Shown here piece by piece: positions 1 through 9,900 of a stretch of 33,093 bases of DNA. The notes beneath the pieces are model-generated. The model was not told the DNA's origin. It saw only the letters and a program-made list of their open reading frames with translations, and made no database searches. Source of the DNA: Bacteroidetes bacterium UBA7692 (GTDB lineage Bacteria > Bacteroidota > Bacteroidia > Chitinophagales > LD1). Each line of letters begins with the position of its first letter. Within the stretch, counting starts at the first letter, position 1. The DNA lies in assembly GCA_002482725.1 (NCBI GenBank), contig DLGO01000130.1:1-33093 (forward strand), in the 5' to 3' direction. The position numbers were made by a program, and so were the translations under genes.

Positions 1-3000
1 CCTGGCATTATCATCCCGAAGGGATAATAATCTGTATTCGATTTCTGGTCTACAGAATTCGCTATAGTTTGTATAGGGCCTGCCGACAGGCTAGCTAGCA
101 GCTTATCGCTAAAGGTGGTCCTTACGTTGCCCAGGTGGTCACTTATCTCATACTCCTTATTGCCTACTACACGCGCAGTAGCCATTTCTGCAGGCAGTGT
201 ATTGCGCAGCTTCACAGGGTTAATACCCATAATGCCATACTGGAAAAGTGCATTGCTAACCACCAGCGGGTGATGGTATATAAGTCCCGTAGTTTGTGAC
301 CTGCTAATCGAGTACATATTGTTTGTAGCATTCTTTTTCAGCATCAGCGTTATATCACCTATGTTATTCCTTGCTGCATTTACCTTGTACATAGTACCTG
401 CCAGCGTGGTGGTAGTGCCGTTTACAAAATCTTTAACCTTTGTACCTGATATAAACTGGGCAGGGTTTGCCGGGTCGCGCTCTGTATAGGTATAGCTTAG
501 CAGGCTCTGGTCTCCGTTTACCTCTATGCTATTCAGCAGGTTCTCTGTCCACACTGTAGCGCTGCGCTTTATTGTGGCATCTGTTACCAGGTCTTCGCGA
601 TTGGTCAGCTGCTGCAGGTCGCTGCTCAGGCTAAGCCTGGACACCCGTGCAGCAAAAAAATCCGGTTTCATATCCACTGTATCATTCAACACATAAATAC
701 TCATACCGTCAGGGGCAAATTTTATCTCATCCTCCCCATTCATATCGGTTGTCTTCATGGTAGCTATCTTAAAGCTCTGCGGCACATTGCTACCCTGCTG
801 AAACCTGTGCAGGTACACTTCCTTCTTCACGTCCGTAGGGGTTACTATCACTATTTTGGTACTGGCCACCCACGACTCGCCACTGGCCGGCCGCTCCAGT
901 ACGGCCAGGCCCTTGCCTGTAACACCCGTAGCATTAGAAATACTACCCGGCAATTGCCCGCTGGTAGTTTGCGACACGCTATATATACCCGTTGCCGGAT
1001 CCTCCTCCACCAGGTAGTATACCAGCGAGGTTATATCCTTACTGTTTGTCCTATTTGTATATGGGGCTATATAATAAAAATCATTGTCTGTACCCGGCTT
1101 GCGTACAAAAGCCGTTTTGGCCCGCTCACTGATAGTGCCATATCCTGCATTGGTATGCTGGGCCGAAATAAGGTTAGCTACAGGGGCCAGGTTGCCCGGG
1201 TTTACCTGTTGCATCTCGAATCTCGACTGGCCTTCATTTACATAAGCATACAGCCTGGTTACGCCGTCATCGCCTTCTGCCACAGCTGTGCTTACCAGCG
1301 GCTGCGCAGTGCCGGCTATCGGCTTTCCATGCGGTTTTATGGTGCCGCTCAGCGGATCGTAGGCTCCTATGTACAAAAACCGCTTATCGGAGTATGCCGC
1401 GCTTATATAGTTATTGCCAACAGAGGTAAGGTACGATGGCCTTATGTTTTCCAGCTCGGCCGTTTTGGTAAACATTCTTGCTGTCAGCAGGTTGTCGCCT
1501 TTGCGCACACCCAGTCTGGAGCTGCCGAATATCGGCTGCTCGCTCATCCTGTAGTCTACGGCAAACAAGCCACTGGTGCCGGTAGTAGCATGGGTTCTGT
1601 CGTAGGTGGCCATTATATTGCCCGAGGCATCCCTTATGTAGTAGGTATATGTCCAGCCGGCGGGGTCTTCCTCTCCCGATACTTTTTGCTTTTTGGCCTT
1701 TTTTATCCGCTGCCCCATAGCATCGTAGTCAAACTCCAGTATCATTTCATCCGATGCTCCGGCACGTTTTACTATCCGCTTTATTTTGCCGTATACGTTC
1801 CACTCTATATCCATATCCTCCTGCTTATCCTCTATCAGGTTGCCTATAGCGTCGTATACATAATTTTGGCTGTTCGGTTGTGTTTTTATATCATCATTAT
1901 AGCCCGAAACATCTGCATAATCACCTACCTGCCTCAGCTTGTTACTTTCGGCAATATATTTATACTCCAACTCATCAAATGCTGCCCCGTCGACATTTTT
2001 CCTGTTCAGGTGCATAATATTTCCATTGCCATCATAGTCATAGCTTGTTCTGTAGGCATCAGCATCCAGCGTAGCTGTATATGATTTGAACTCGCTCCCC
2101 CTTATCCTGTTCAGCTTATCGTATTGATAGGTGCTAAGGCTCTTGTCGGTAGTTGGCGTAGAGCTGCCAAACTGCCCATACTGCCCGTGTGCCCAGCTGG
2201 ATATGTTACCATTATACAACTGCTTGTTGTTCGCTACCTGCATAGCGCCCCCGCTACCGGTATACAGGGCCGTGTGCTGTGCATAGTCCCTTACTACAAA
2301 GTCACCATTGTAGTAGCCAAGGTTCATACCAAACAGGTCCTTAGGGAAACCGCTCGTGCCGCCGGCACCATCGCCACCCGGGTCAAGGCTGTTGTCATCT
2401 ATGTCATATATATTTATGCCCTTTAGCCAACCCTGCAGCGTGTAGTAGTAGTCCAGCCCTTGCAGCTTATCCTCCCCTATCTCGGTGCGCTTTAGCGGGC
2501 CATGCTTGTAGTAGTCATATTTAGCGTCCTTATCCCAGGTTACGTTGTCGGCAGAGGTATATACCTGGGTAAGCCTGTTATCCTCGTCGTAGTCATATTT
2601 ATGGAAAAATTTGTCTTTGCCATACTCATTGTACTTCACCTTCAGCACCTTATTGCTTATCAGGTCGTACTCGTAGCCTATATAGTGCCTGCCTACGCCC
2701 GCTATGTCCTGCACCAGCCACTTCACATTGCCATGCGGGTCGTAGCTGTAGTAGGTGTAGTTGCGGTCCTGCAGTGTAGCATCATTGCCATCAGGGTCGG
2801 TATAAGAGTAGCTTACCCTGTTTCTCAGGTAGGTTTGCGTGCTGCCATAGTAGTCGGCGTTACCTGGTTCTGAGTACACGGTATAAGTTATCTCACGCTT
2901 ATTGGCAGAAGGTGCAAAAGGGTAAGGTTTTTTGGCCGAAAATGCCACATCCAGGTCATCCTCACCTACTTCCGTTATCCTTCCCAGGTCGTCATATGTG

Positions 3001-6000
3001 GTATAGGAGTATTTATTGGCCAATGCCTGTTTTGCATTTTGCGAAAACCACAACCGCCCCAGATTATCGTATATAAAATCACTTTTGCCACCATCCGGTG
3101 TTTCCTGGCTTATAACCTGGCCAAGCCCGTTGTATTCGTATTTTGTGTCGTAGGTATGTAGGTTATAGGTATTCCTGTCGCCTACTAAATCTATACCATT
3201 TGGCGGTACTGTGCGTGTCAGGTTGCCTGCACGATCGTAGTAGTACAATGTATAGTGGTAGTAAGGCAGGTCGTAGCCCAGTTTAAACAAGTCATCTACA
3301 TTCACAGGCAGCTTACACTTAGCATCGTATTCCTTATTGCCGCGTGCCTCATCTTCATCCATGCATTTAGATGTTTTGCTGTTCAGGTTAGATGCTATAT
3401 CCATACCCGCAAGCTGAAAAGGATTTGGCGACTTCATCTCTATCACATCCTCCGGCAGCGGCTCATCCTTCTCTTTTATCCTCCACCTGAAAAACACATC
3501 CAGCGAGGTTAATCCGGATTCACCCGATACCGTTTTATCTATGGTCAGTGTATTGGATTTGCACCCGAAAGCATCGGTGATATATACCTTATATTTACCA
3601 TTCTGCACCTCACTGAGCGCAACCGGGCTTGTTGGGCTATTACTGAATTTAGTAGTAATAATACCAGGTGTAGGGGTAGCATTATTCAGCACCTCCCATA
3701 CAGCCTCGTATGGCCCGGTGCCACCGGTAACATCTACCGACAGCCCGCAACCGGGCATGCTCGCGCTTTCGGTTATGGCTATGGTAGTTACCTCCGGTAT
3801 AGTGAACGAAGAGCTTGCCGTGCATCCATCGGCAGAGGTAACGGATACGGTGTAGCTACCGGATTCGAGCTCGGTAGCTATAGAAAAATTCGAGGAAGAT
3901 ACAGTTGATCCATCTTTCTGAAACACATAAGAATAAGGTTGTCCCCCCCCTGTCACTTTCACATAGGCAGTACCTAATTTTCCATTGCATACTTGCTCAG
4001 GGTTAGTATTAAGACTTGTTATACGAAACGGATTAGATAAAACACTAGGAAAAGTATGTGTTTTACTGCCGCAGCCATTTTTTGTAACTGTAACTGTATA
4101 ACCTGAAATAGGTGTTGTTGATGCCGGAATAATATTAGACGCAGTTGTTGATCCTCCACCTGTCCATGCATAGGTAAAATTATCTGCATTATCTTTCGGA
4201 GATGGTTCTACTTTAAATGTAAAATTCCCTTCACAATCTTGTAAAACTTCGGGAATAATATCCAAATTATCGGAGCTATAATATATTTGAACTCCCGTTG
4301 TTATATCGCACAATTCTTTATCCTCTTGCCTTATCCTAATAGTATAGTTACCAGCTGCCAATCCTGTAAAGCTTATGTTATCAGGACTAGAAGGGTTAAT
4401 TCTGGTAATCGTTTGCGACACGCCTGACCCTGTTAAATAGCAGGTGTAATTCCCTATAGATGCTGTATTTAATCTTGAAAGCTTTAGTGAAATTTCACCA
4501 GTGCCAACTCCCAAATTGCATGTTGGTTTTGAACTAATATCGACATTAACCTGCGGAGTTAATGTAGTATTAATTCTTTCCTCAAAAAAAATACATCCCT
4601 TATCTGAGATAAGCCTTATTAAACCTGTAAATGCTGGAACCGTATAAGTATGGTCTGAAACCTGGTACAATTGATTTGCCAATGGATCAGAAGTTAGCTG
4701 CAAATGGGGCTTTCCATTCATGGAAGGAACATAGCTTGCAAGTGTAACATCAAATTCACTGGTTATAGGACAATCCCCTATTTGATTAATATTAATCACG
4801 GGGCGAGGCAGATTGGCCTCCGTGAGGCCCGTCATTTTTGGAATAAAAACAAATTTACAGACTTGCGACTTATCAACCACAACTTCAAAATCGCAATTGG
4901 GTTCCTTTTCTAGGGTATAGTCTTCAATTTCCGAAATACACCAGTTATGTTCTACTTGATTATCCATTAATACAACAGAGTGCATACCCCCATAATTGTT
5001 CACGGGATAAACACTATAAGGTGATGTTCCGATATTACTATGAAAAGCATAAACTGGTTTAACACCAAACTTTTCAAACGTTATAGCTTGAGGATAATTA
5101 TACGCTCCCGTCGGGAAATCAGGAGTAAGAGTAACATCTATTACACCACCTACCACGGGTGCCTGTGATACATCATAATAGCACAACCCTCCGTCTTTTC
5201 CTGTTATATTAACTTCATATTTCTGATTAAGTGGTACGTTGAAAAATTTCTTTATTCTACATCCTCCTTCTCCGATCCTGACCTCATAAGACAATTCAGA
5301 TTGCAGTTGATCCAAGGAAAAATGATATGGCAGTTTGAGTGCCAAGCCAGCATTTGTCATTGGTATCTGGCCTGTAAGATTAGGCAAAGAAAAATTATAC
5401 TTGGTATCTTTGGACTTATTATGGTCAATTTGGATTTTAGCAGGCATTACCAAATGATCTGCAGCATCACTATTAACTAACTGCGTTTCTTTCTGCTCTA
5501 ATAATACTCCATTATACTCCCATTTAATGGACGAAAAATAGTTGCCAGAAACAGTTGCTGGAGTATTATTAAAGGGAACCTCATTAGGCAATAATGCAGG
5601 GCTTGCCTTAAGAGTTGCTATGCCGGTAGATACATAATATGGACGGTAATAGTTAAAACATTTGTTATTGCTACTGCCTAAATCAACAGCAAGACCCAAG
5701 TCGAAAAGAACACAACCAACAGTTATATTTCCACTGGTAAATGTCTTACACTCTCCCTGATAAACAACTATCCTATACATGCCTGCTTTCAAATTGCGGA
5801 ATTCAGCTTTTTTGCCTTTGGTTAAAGCTGAATAAGGTACATAGGTCAGAGAAACATTATCGTATATCTCAAGTTCTATCCTCGATATATTAAAATTCAC
5901 ATCATACGGAATAATGTTTTGGCCTTCTATAGAAAAATCTATAACTCCTGTTCTTCCCTTACAGGATGAACAATATGGCTCTTCAACAACAATATTTGTA

Positions 6001-6944
6001 ACTAAAGTATTGTAAGCAGAAGGAGGAAAGTATACTCCAAATCGTTGCACAGCAGATCCATCAGCGCTTATCGTAGCTCGGTAAAAACCAGAACTTAAAT
6101 TACTAATTGCGGAACTTGTACTACCGTTGCTCCACATATAGCTAATAGAGGGAGGGGTAGGTCTAAATGGAAATATAATATTAGAAAGATCAATTCCGTT
6201 AAATATTATTCCAATACACGCCCAATTTATTTCAGGTGCAAAAATTATCAGACGCTGATCCAGCCTGGTTTCTATAAAATAAGCCTTACTGAAAGCTTCA
6301 CCCGAACTTTTATGCATAATGGTAAGCATGTGCTTACCCGGCTTCATGCCACTTATCTGCGATGCATTTTCCAGTTCATGATCGCTCCAGGATACGTTCC
6401 AGTCGGCTTCAAAAGCAAGCCTGTCTGCATCACCGCTAAACATGTGTACCGTGCTGCCCATCCTGAATCCCGCAATGCTTACCATAGCCCCCATAGCAGT
6501 ATCTGCCGCAGTAGTATCTATAAATACGTCCATTGATACAGAAGGTATGCCTATTAACCCATAAACAATCTTACCGCGCCCTTCTATATTTGGCATAAAC
6601 GTGCAGCCATATACTCCGGGCTTTGGGTCTACCAATACCTGTGTGGTGTCAATTATAGTATCACCTGTGCTTGCCGATCGCCAGTAGAACTTACCCATAG
6701 AAGGGCCTATACCAAGCATTCCCTTTTCATCGGGGTCGGTATTTCTATAACCGTCTACTTCAAACCCCAGACCCATTTTCACTACATACCGGGGAGTAGT
6801 ATCAGGATTCAGGCCCATCACTATTTCCGGCACAAAATACGCTTTACAGCTATCGCACAAAGACTGTGCGCCCGCCATGTTACAGGCACCAAGCGCCAGC
6901 AGCAATAGAATCCAACCTCTGGTTTGTTTTAATATTCTTAGCAT
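1..6944 (-). CDS. Giant exported RHS-repeat protein with SprB/PKD-like N-terminal half; 3' end outside window
   Basis: Open from ATG at 6944 to the left edge (2314 codons, no stop seen). Residues 1-27 are a signal sequence ending AGAQ; LGAC at 18-21 also fits a lipobox, so lipidation is possible. About residues 250-1140 hold Ig/SprB-like units with W-S-N-G and G-Y-T-V-T-V motifs. The RHS part begins near 1145, and from about 1220 follows the Bacteroidota RHS order: YHYTLYYYDRAGNLTRTVPP, YDNLGRL, YDDLGRI, GLDYYYTLQGWLKG, IFGSSRLG (about 1807), DHLGNV (about 2270) and YYPFGMIMPG at the edge. Between IFGSSRLG and DHLGNV lies an unusual insertion of about 440 residues. In this family the core continues for some tens of residues past PFGM and is then followed by a variable tip; both lie outside the window. 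Gene start is 25 nt after the preceding stop. Likely role: core and effector carrier of a secreted RHS/Tc-like complex (inference). Confidence 0.9.
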   Translation of the reverse strand, partial: MLRILKQTRGWILLLLALGACNMAGAQSLCDSCKAYFVPEIVMGLNPDTTPRYVVKMGLGFEVDGYRNTDPDEKGMLGIGPSMGKFYWRSASTGDTIIDTTQVLVDPKPGVYGCTFMPNIEGRGKIVYGLIGIPSVSMDVFIDTTAADTAMGAMVSIAGFRMGSTVHMFSGDADRLAFEADWNVSWSDHELENASQISGMKPGKHMLTIMHKSSGEAFSKAYFIETRLDQRLIIFAPEINWACIGIIFNGIDLSNIIFPFRPTPPSISYMWSNGSTSSAISNLSSGFYRATISADGSAVQRFGVYFPPSAYNTLVTNIVVEEPYCSSCKGRTGVIDFSIEGQNIIPYDVNFNISRIELEIYDNVSLTYVPYSALTKGKKAEFRNLKAGMYRIVVYQGECKTFTSGNITVGCVLFDLGLAVDLGSSNNKCFNYYRPYYVSTGIATLKASPALLPNEVPFNNTPATVSGNYFSSIKWEYNGVLLEQKETQLVNSDAADHLVMPAKIQIDHNKSKDTKYNFSLPNLTGQIPMTNAGLALKLPYHFSLDQLQSELSYEVRIGEGGCRIKKFFNVPLNQKYEVNITGKDGGLCYYDVSQAPVVGGVIDVTLTPDFPTGAYNYPQAITFEKFGVKPVYAFHSNIGTSPYSVYPVNNYGGMHSVVLMDNQVEHNWCISEIEDYTLEKEPNCDFEVVVDKSQVCKFVFIPKMTGLTEANLPRPVININQIGDCPITSEFDVTLASYVPSMNGKPHLQLTSDPLANQLYQVSDHTYTVPAFTGLIRLISDKGCIFFEERINTTLTPQVNVDISSKPTCNLGVGTGEISLKLSRLNTASIGNYTCYLTGSGVSQTITRINPSSPDNISFTGLAAGNYTIRIRQEDKELCDITTGVQIYYSSDNLDIIPEVLQDCEGNFTFKVEPSPKDNADNFTYAWTGGGSTTASNIIPASTTPISGYTVTVTKNGCGSKTHTFPSVLSNPFRITSLNTNPEQVCNGKLGTAYVKVTGGGQPYSYVFQKDGSTVSSSNFSIATELESGSYTVSVTSADGCTASSSFTIPEVTTIAITESASMPGCGLSVDVTGGTGPYEAVWEVLNNATPTPGIITTKFSNSPTSPVALSEVQNGKYKVYITDAFGCKSNTLTIDKTVSGESGLTSLDVFFRWRIKEKDEPLPEDVIEMKSPNPFQLAGMDIASNLNSKTSKCMDEDEARGNKEYDAKCKLPVNVDDLFKLGYDLPYYHYTLYYYDRAGNLTRTVPPNGIDLVGDRNTYNLHTYDTKYEYNGLGQVISQETPDGGKSDFIYDNLGRLWFSQNAKQALANKYSYTTYDDLGRITEVGEDDLDVAFSAKKPYPFAPSANKREITYTVYSEPGNADYYGSTQTYLRNRVSYSYTDPDGNDATLQDRNYTYYSYDPHGNVKWLVQDIAGVGRHYIGYEYDLISNKVLKVKYNEYGKDKFFHKYDYDEDNRLTQVYTSADNVTWDKDAKYDYYKHGPLKRTEIGEDKLQGLDYYYTLQGWLKGINIYDIDDNSLDPGGDGAGGTSGFPKDLFGMNLGYYNGDFVVRDYAQHTALYTGSGGAMQVANNKQLYNGNISSWAHGQYGQFGSSTPTTDKSLSTYQYDKLNRIRGSEFKSYTATLDADAYRTSYDYDGNGNIMHLNRKNVDGAAFDELEYKYIAESNKLRQVGDYADVSGYNDDIKTQPNSQNYVYDAIGNLIEDKQEDMDIEWNVYGKIKRIVKRAGASDEMILEFDYDAMGQRIKKAKKQKVSGEEDPAGWTYTYYIRDASGNIMATYDRTHATTGTSGLFAVDYRMSEQPIFGSSRLGVRKGDNLLTARMFTKTAELENIRPSYLTSVGNNYISAAYSDKRFLYIGAYDPLSGTIKPHGKPIAGTAQPLVSTAVAEGDDGVTRLYAYVNEGQSRFEMQQVNPGNLAPVANLISAQHTNAGYGTISERAKTAFVRKPGTDNDFYYIAPYTNRTNSKDITSLVYYLVEEDPATGIYSVSQTTSGQLPGSISNATGVTGKGLAVLERPASGESWVASTKIVIVTPTDVKKEVYLHRFQQGSNVPQSFKIATMKTTDMNGEDEIKFAPDGMSIYVLNDTVDMKPDFFAARVSRLSLSSDLQQLTNREDLVTDATIKRSATVWTENLLNSIEVNGDQSLLSYTYTERDPANPAQFISGTKVKDFVNGTTTTLAGTMYKVNAARNNIGDITLMLKKNATNNMYSISRSQTTGLIYHHPLVVSNALFQYGIMGINPVKLRNTLPAEMATARVVGNKEYEISDHLGNVRTTFSDKLLASLSAGPIQTIANSVDQKSNTDYYPFGMIMP

Positions 6945-6969
6945 ATATTCAGAGCTGTATTTAGGGATT

Positions 6970-9900
6970 TTAAGGGAAGGTTACATTATACTTTCTCACA
7001 GGCGAATACTCAGGCCTAGGGGTGCCTACACCACCACTAGGTTCAGGGTCATCCGGCGAACAGCCTGCATTGCTCGTAGGTATAGTAGCATTGTTGGCTG
7101 CTGTATTTATACTTGTGCCATTTGCCAATGATGTGGTAAGGCTTACATCGCAGCCTGTGGCTGCCGGAAAATCCACATCAAACCCCCAATACTTTGCCTG
7201 CTCCATCATCAATTGTTTACACTCCTTCATTACTACACTTGTATAGGTGATGGGCTGGCAGGTTATGGTAGTACATGACACTACTGTACAGGTAAAATCA
7301 CTTGCTGTTATGTCGCAAAATTCGCCCTTGCATTTACTGACAAGCTCACTTGAAATTTTATCTATCTGAGCATAGCTTATAGCATTGGCACCACAGCCAC
7401 CTATATCATAGCAGCGCTCTTTCAGCTTACCCATTACCGCAGCGCGGAAATTGGCTCGTCTTTCTTCACAGGCTGCCTCGCACGAGCTTTTATAGGGGGT
7501 AGCATATTGGGTTTCTATTTCCGTGCTGTTATTACAATCCACTTCTTCTATATCTGTATTAGCTTCTTCCACTATCCCCAACTCGCTATCAGTCGGTGGA
7601 GGTGGCATATCCCTCAAAATCAAAAACATGGCTGTACGCTGCGAAGAGGACCATGTCTCATGCCCATATACACATCTGGATGGATTGCACAAAGTAATAG
7701 CAGCCGGTTCCGCATAAAAGCAGGATGCCATTTCAGCGCCGGAATTATTGTATACACCTGTCCTGCAGCTTCCGCCTGCTTCTTCTTCATCTACAAATAC
7801 ATTTTCATCATTATACTCAAAATACTTAAATGCAAATATTTTGTCTTTCAGATTTGGGTGCAGAACACCATGTGTTTTGTGATATCCCCTGGATTGCATG
7901 GGAGCAACAGGATTGGGAATATACTCATCCCATCCACTGCCTGATGGAAAAGCAGGGCCTGTAGATAATTTATAGTGCGGCACCAGATCCGGGGTCTGGG
8001 ATTTATCTCCGTAATAAAACTCCAGCCTGTCGCCTGCCGGTCCTATATATATGGGAGTTGGTGTTGGCGATGTATTAATTACATTATCCGGGCTATAGTT
8101 GCTTACAACTCCGGAAGATGATCCATCATGAACTATTATCTGTGCAAATTTATATTTAGCACACTCCAGAAACTGCGTCACCAATCCCGATTTTATTTCT
8201 ACCTTTTCCTGTTTGCGCATTTCGCTGCTAAGCTTTCGGCTAACAATCCATTTCATCAATGGCCCCATATCTACTGCTTCATTATTATCAAAGGCATCAT
8301 CAAATTTGTTATCTGTCTTATCTGATGAATCTGCTATAGATTTTGTAGGCGCTCCCATTACCTCCATAGCATCGGTATAGGTACCCACTACTGCAATCCA
8401 GCAATCCCATAGATCCGAACAGGAATATTGAGTGGTAAGTATTGCCTCTTCCTTAGGCAGTATTAATGTACCGTCTTCATTTGCTTTGTACCATTTATCA
8501 TTCACATCATCGTAATGCGCTTTTCCTGTATAGTACTTATCGTTTAGCATGTGGAATATCATAGCATTAAACTCATGATCTACCGTTCCTGTAGCGCCAT
8601 GGAATACATAGCCATTCAAATCCTGTGTTAACCTATCGTTTATCTTATCATTCAAATCAACAGGAATAGCCTGTCCTTTTGCCTCATATGACCTTATCAT
8701 CAGTGCTTCAATATTATCTGCCAGATAGCCATAAAAATCATAGTCTTTGCGCGGAGTTGTATGCTGGTAGTTAGCCCACACACCCTCTTCATCAGTGTTG
8801 CACTTATACGATTTCATTTTTTTCAGGCCCTTAAGAGATAATGATACAGGTCCACCGCAACAGCCACCACCACCTCCTCCGCTACCTGCGGTATTGTATG
8901 GCGTGATCACCGATATTGAGGCAATATCCTCTTCCTCTGTTGTCGGAGTTCCTGCTTCATCCAGTGTATTTATACCGTACTCTGCCATTGGAAAGTCAGT
9001 AGTTGAATATTCACCGATTCCCGGAATAGTACTATATAATGTATTGGAAGGATCGAAACCATGCAATCTGATGTCAGCTATCTCGGTATAAAATACCCCT
9101 AATGCTGCATCGCCGGTTATCCCTTTTATCAGGATATTGATTGCCTGGGTAAAAATGGTTATCTTCTTTTGCCTGGCAATCAGATTTGCATTTGCGCTAT
9201 TTTTGCCATCTGCTGTAGGCATTAGTATCTTTTCAAAAATGTAATTTCCTGCAGGAATTTTCAAGCCGCTAAATGCAGATCCGGCTTTAGGGGAAACTAC
9301 AGTATAGATATTCTGAAAACACGATAATGCCGTAGAGCAACTGCAGGCTGTGCAGGTGGTGCCAGGATTAGCATATTGCACCGTACTCCAATCTGGCATG
9401 GTAGAGTCTGCCGCGCTGCAGTTTACCGTTTCCGGTACAGTCTTAAAACTTTTCGATGGGTCATCCACATTAATTATAGAATAAACAATATCGTAAGTAC
9501 AGTTGCCCTCAGCACACCCAACACTTATCTCATTAAAATTGCATTTGTAACTAAAGTACACATCTGTCGGCTCATGAAAAGATAACCTTTTTGCTGCTAC
9601 CAGATTGCCCTGTGATAGCTGGTTTTCAGGAACAGATTCCCATACTGTAAATTTATCGGGCACAGTCTCTATATTCTCCCCTATTCCCAGCAAATTATCA
9701 TTACCAGGATTATCGCTCAGACAGGTAGCTATTACTTTACCCATTTTATTTGTATAGGTAACAGTTGCAGTATTGTTAGGATCAACTACAACCGTCTTCA
9801 ATATATCTTCTTTCTTAGGAGCCTCGGCCCCAAATACCCTAATCAGCTCTATTTCAGAGGGATTAGAATAGTAAGTACGCGTCGTATGCGGATCATCTTT

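Noticed and set aside
807..2084. 425-codon open frame on the plus strand
   Set aside because: It lies fully antisense to the RHS core, has no signal or family motif, and its length is explained by the G+C-rich repeat-like coding sequence on the other strand.
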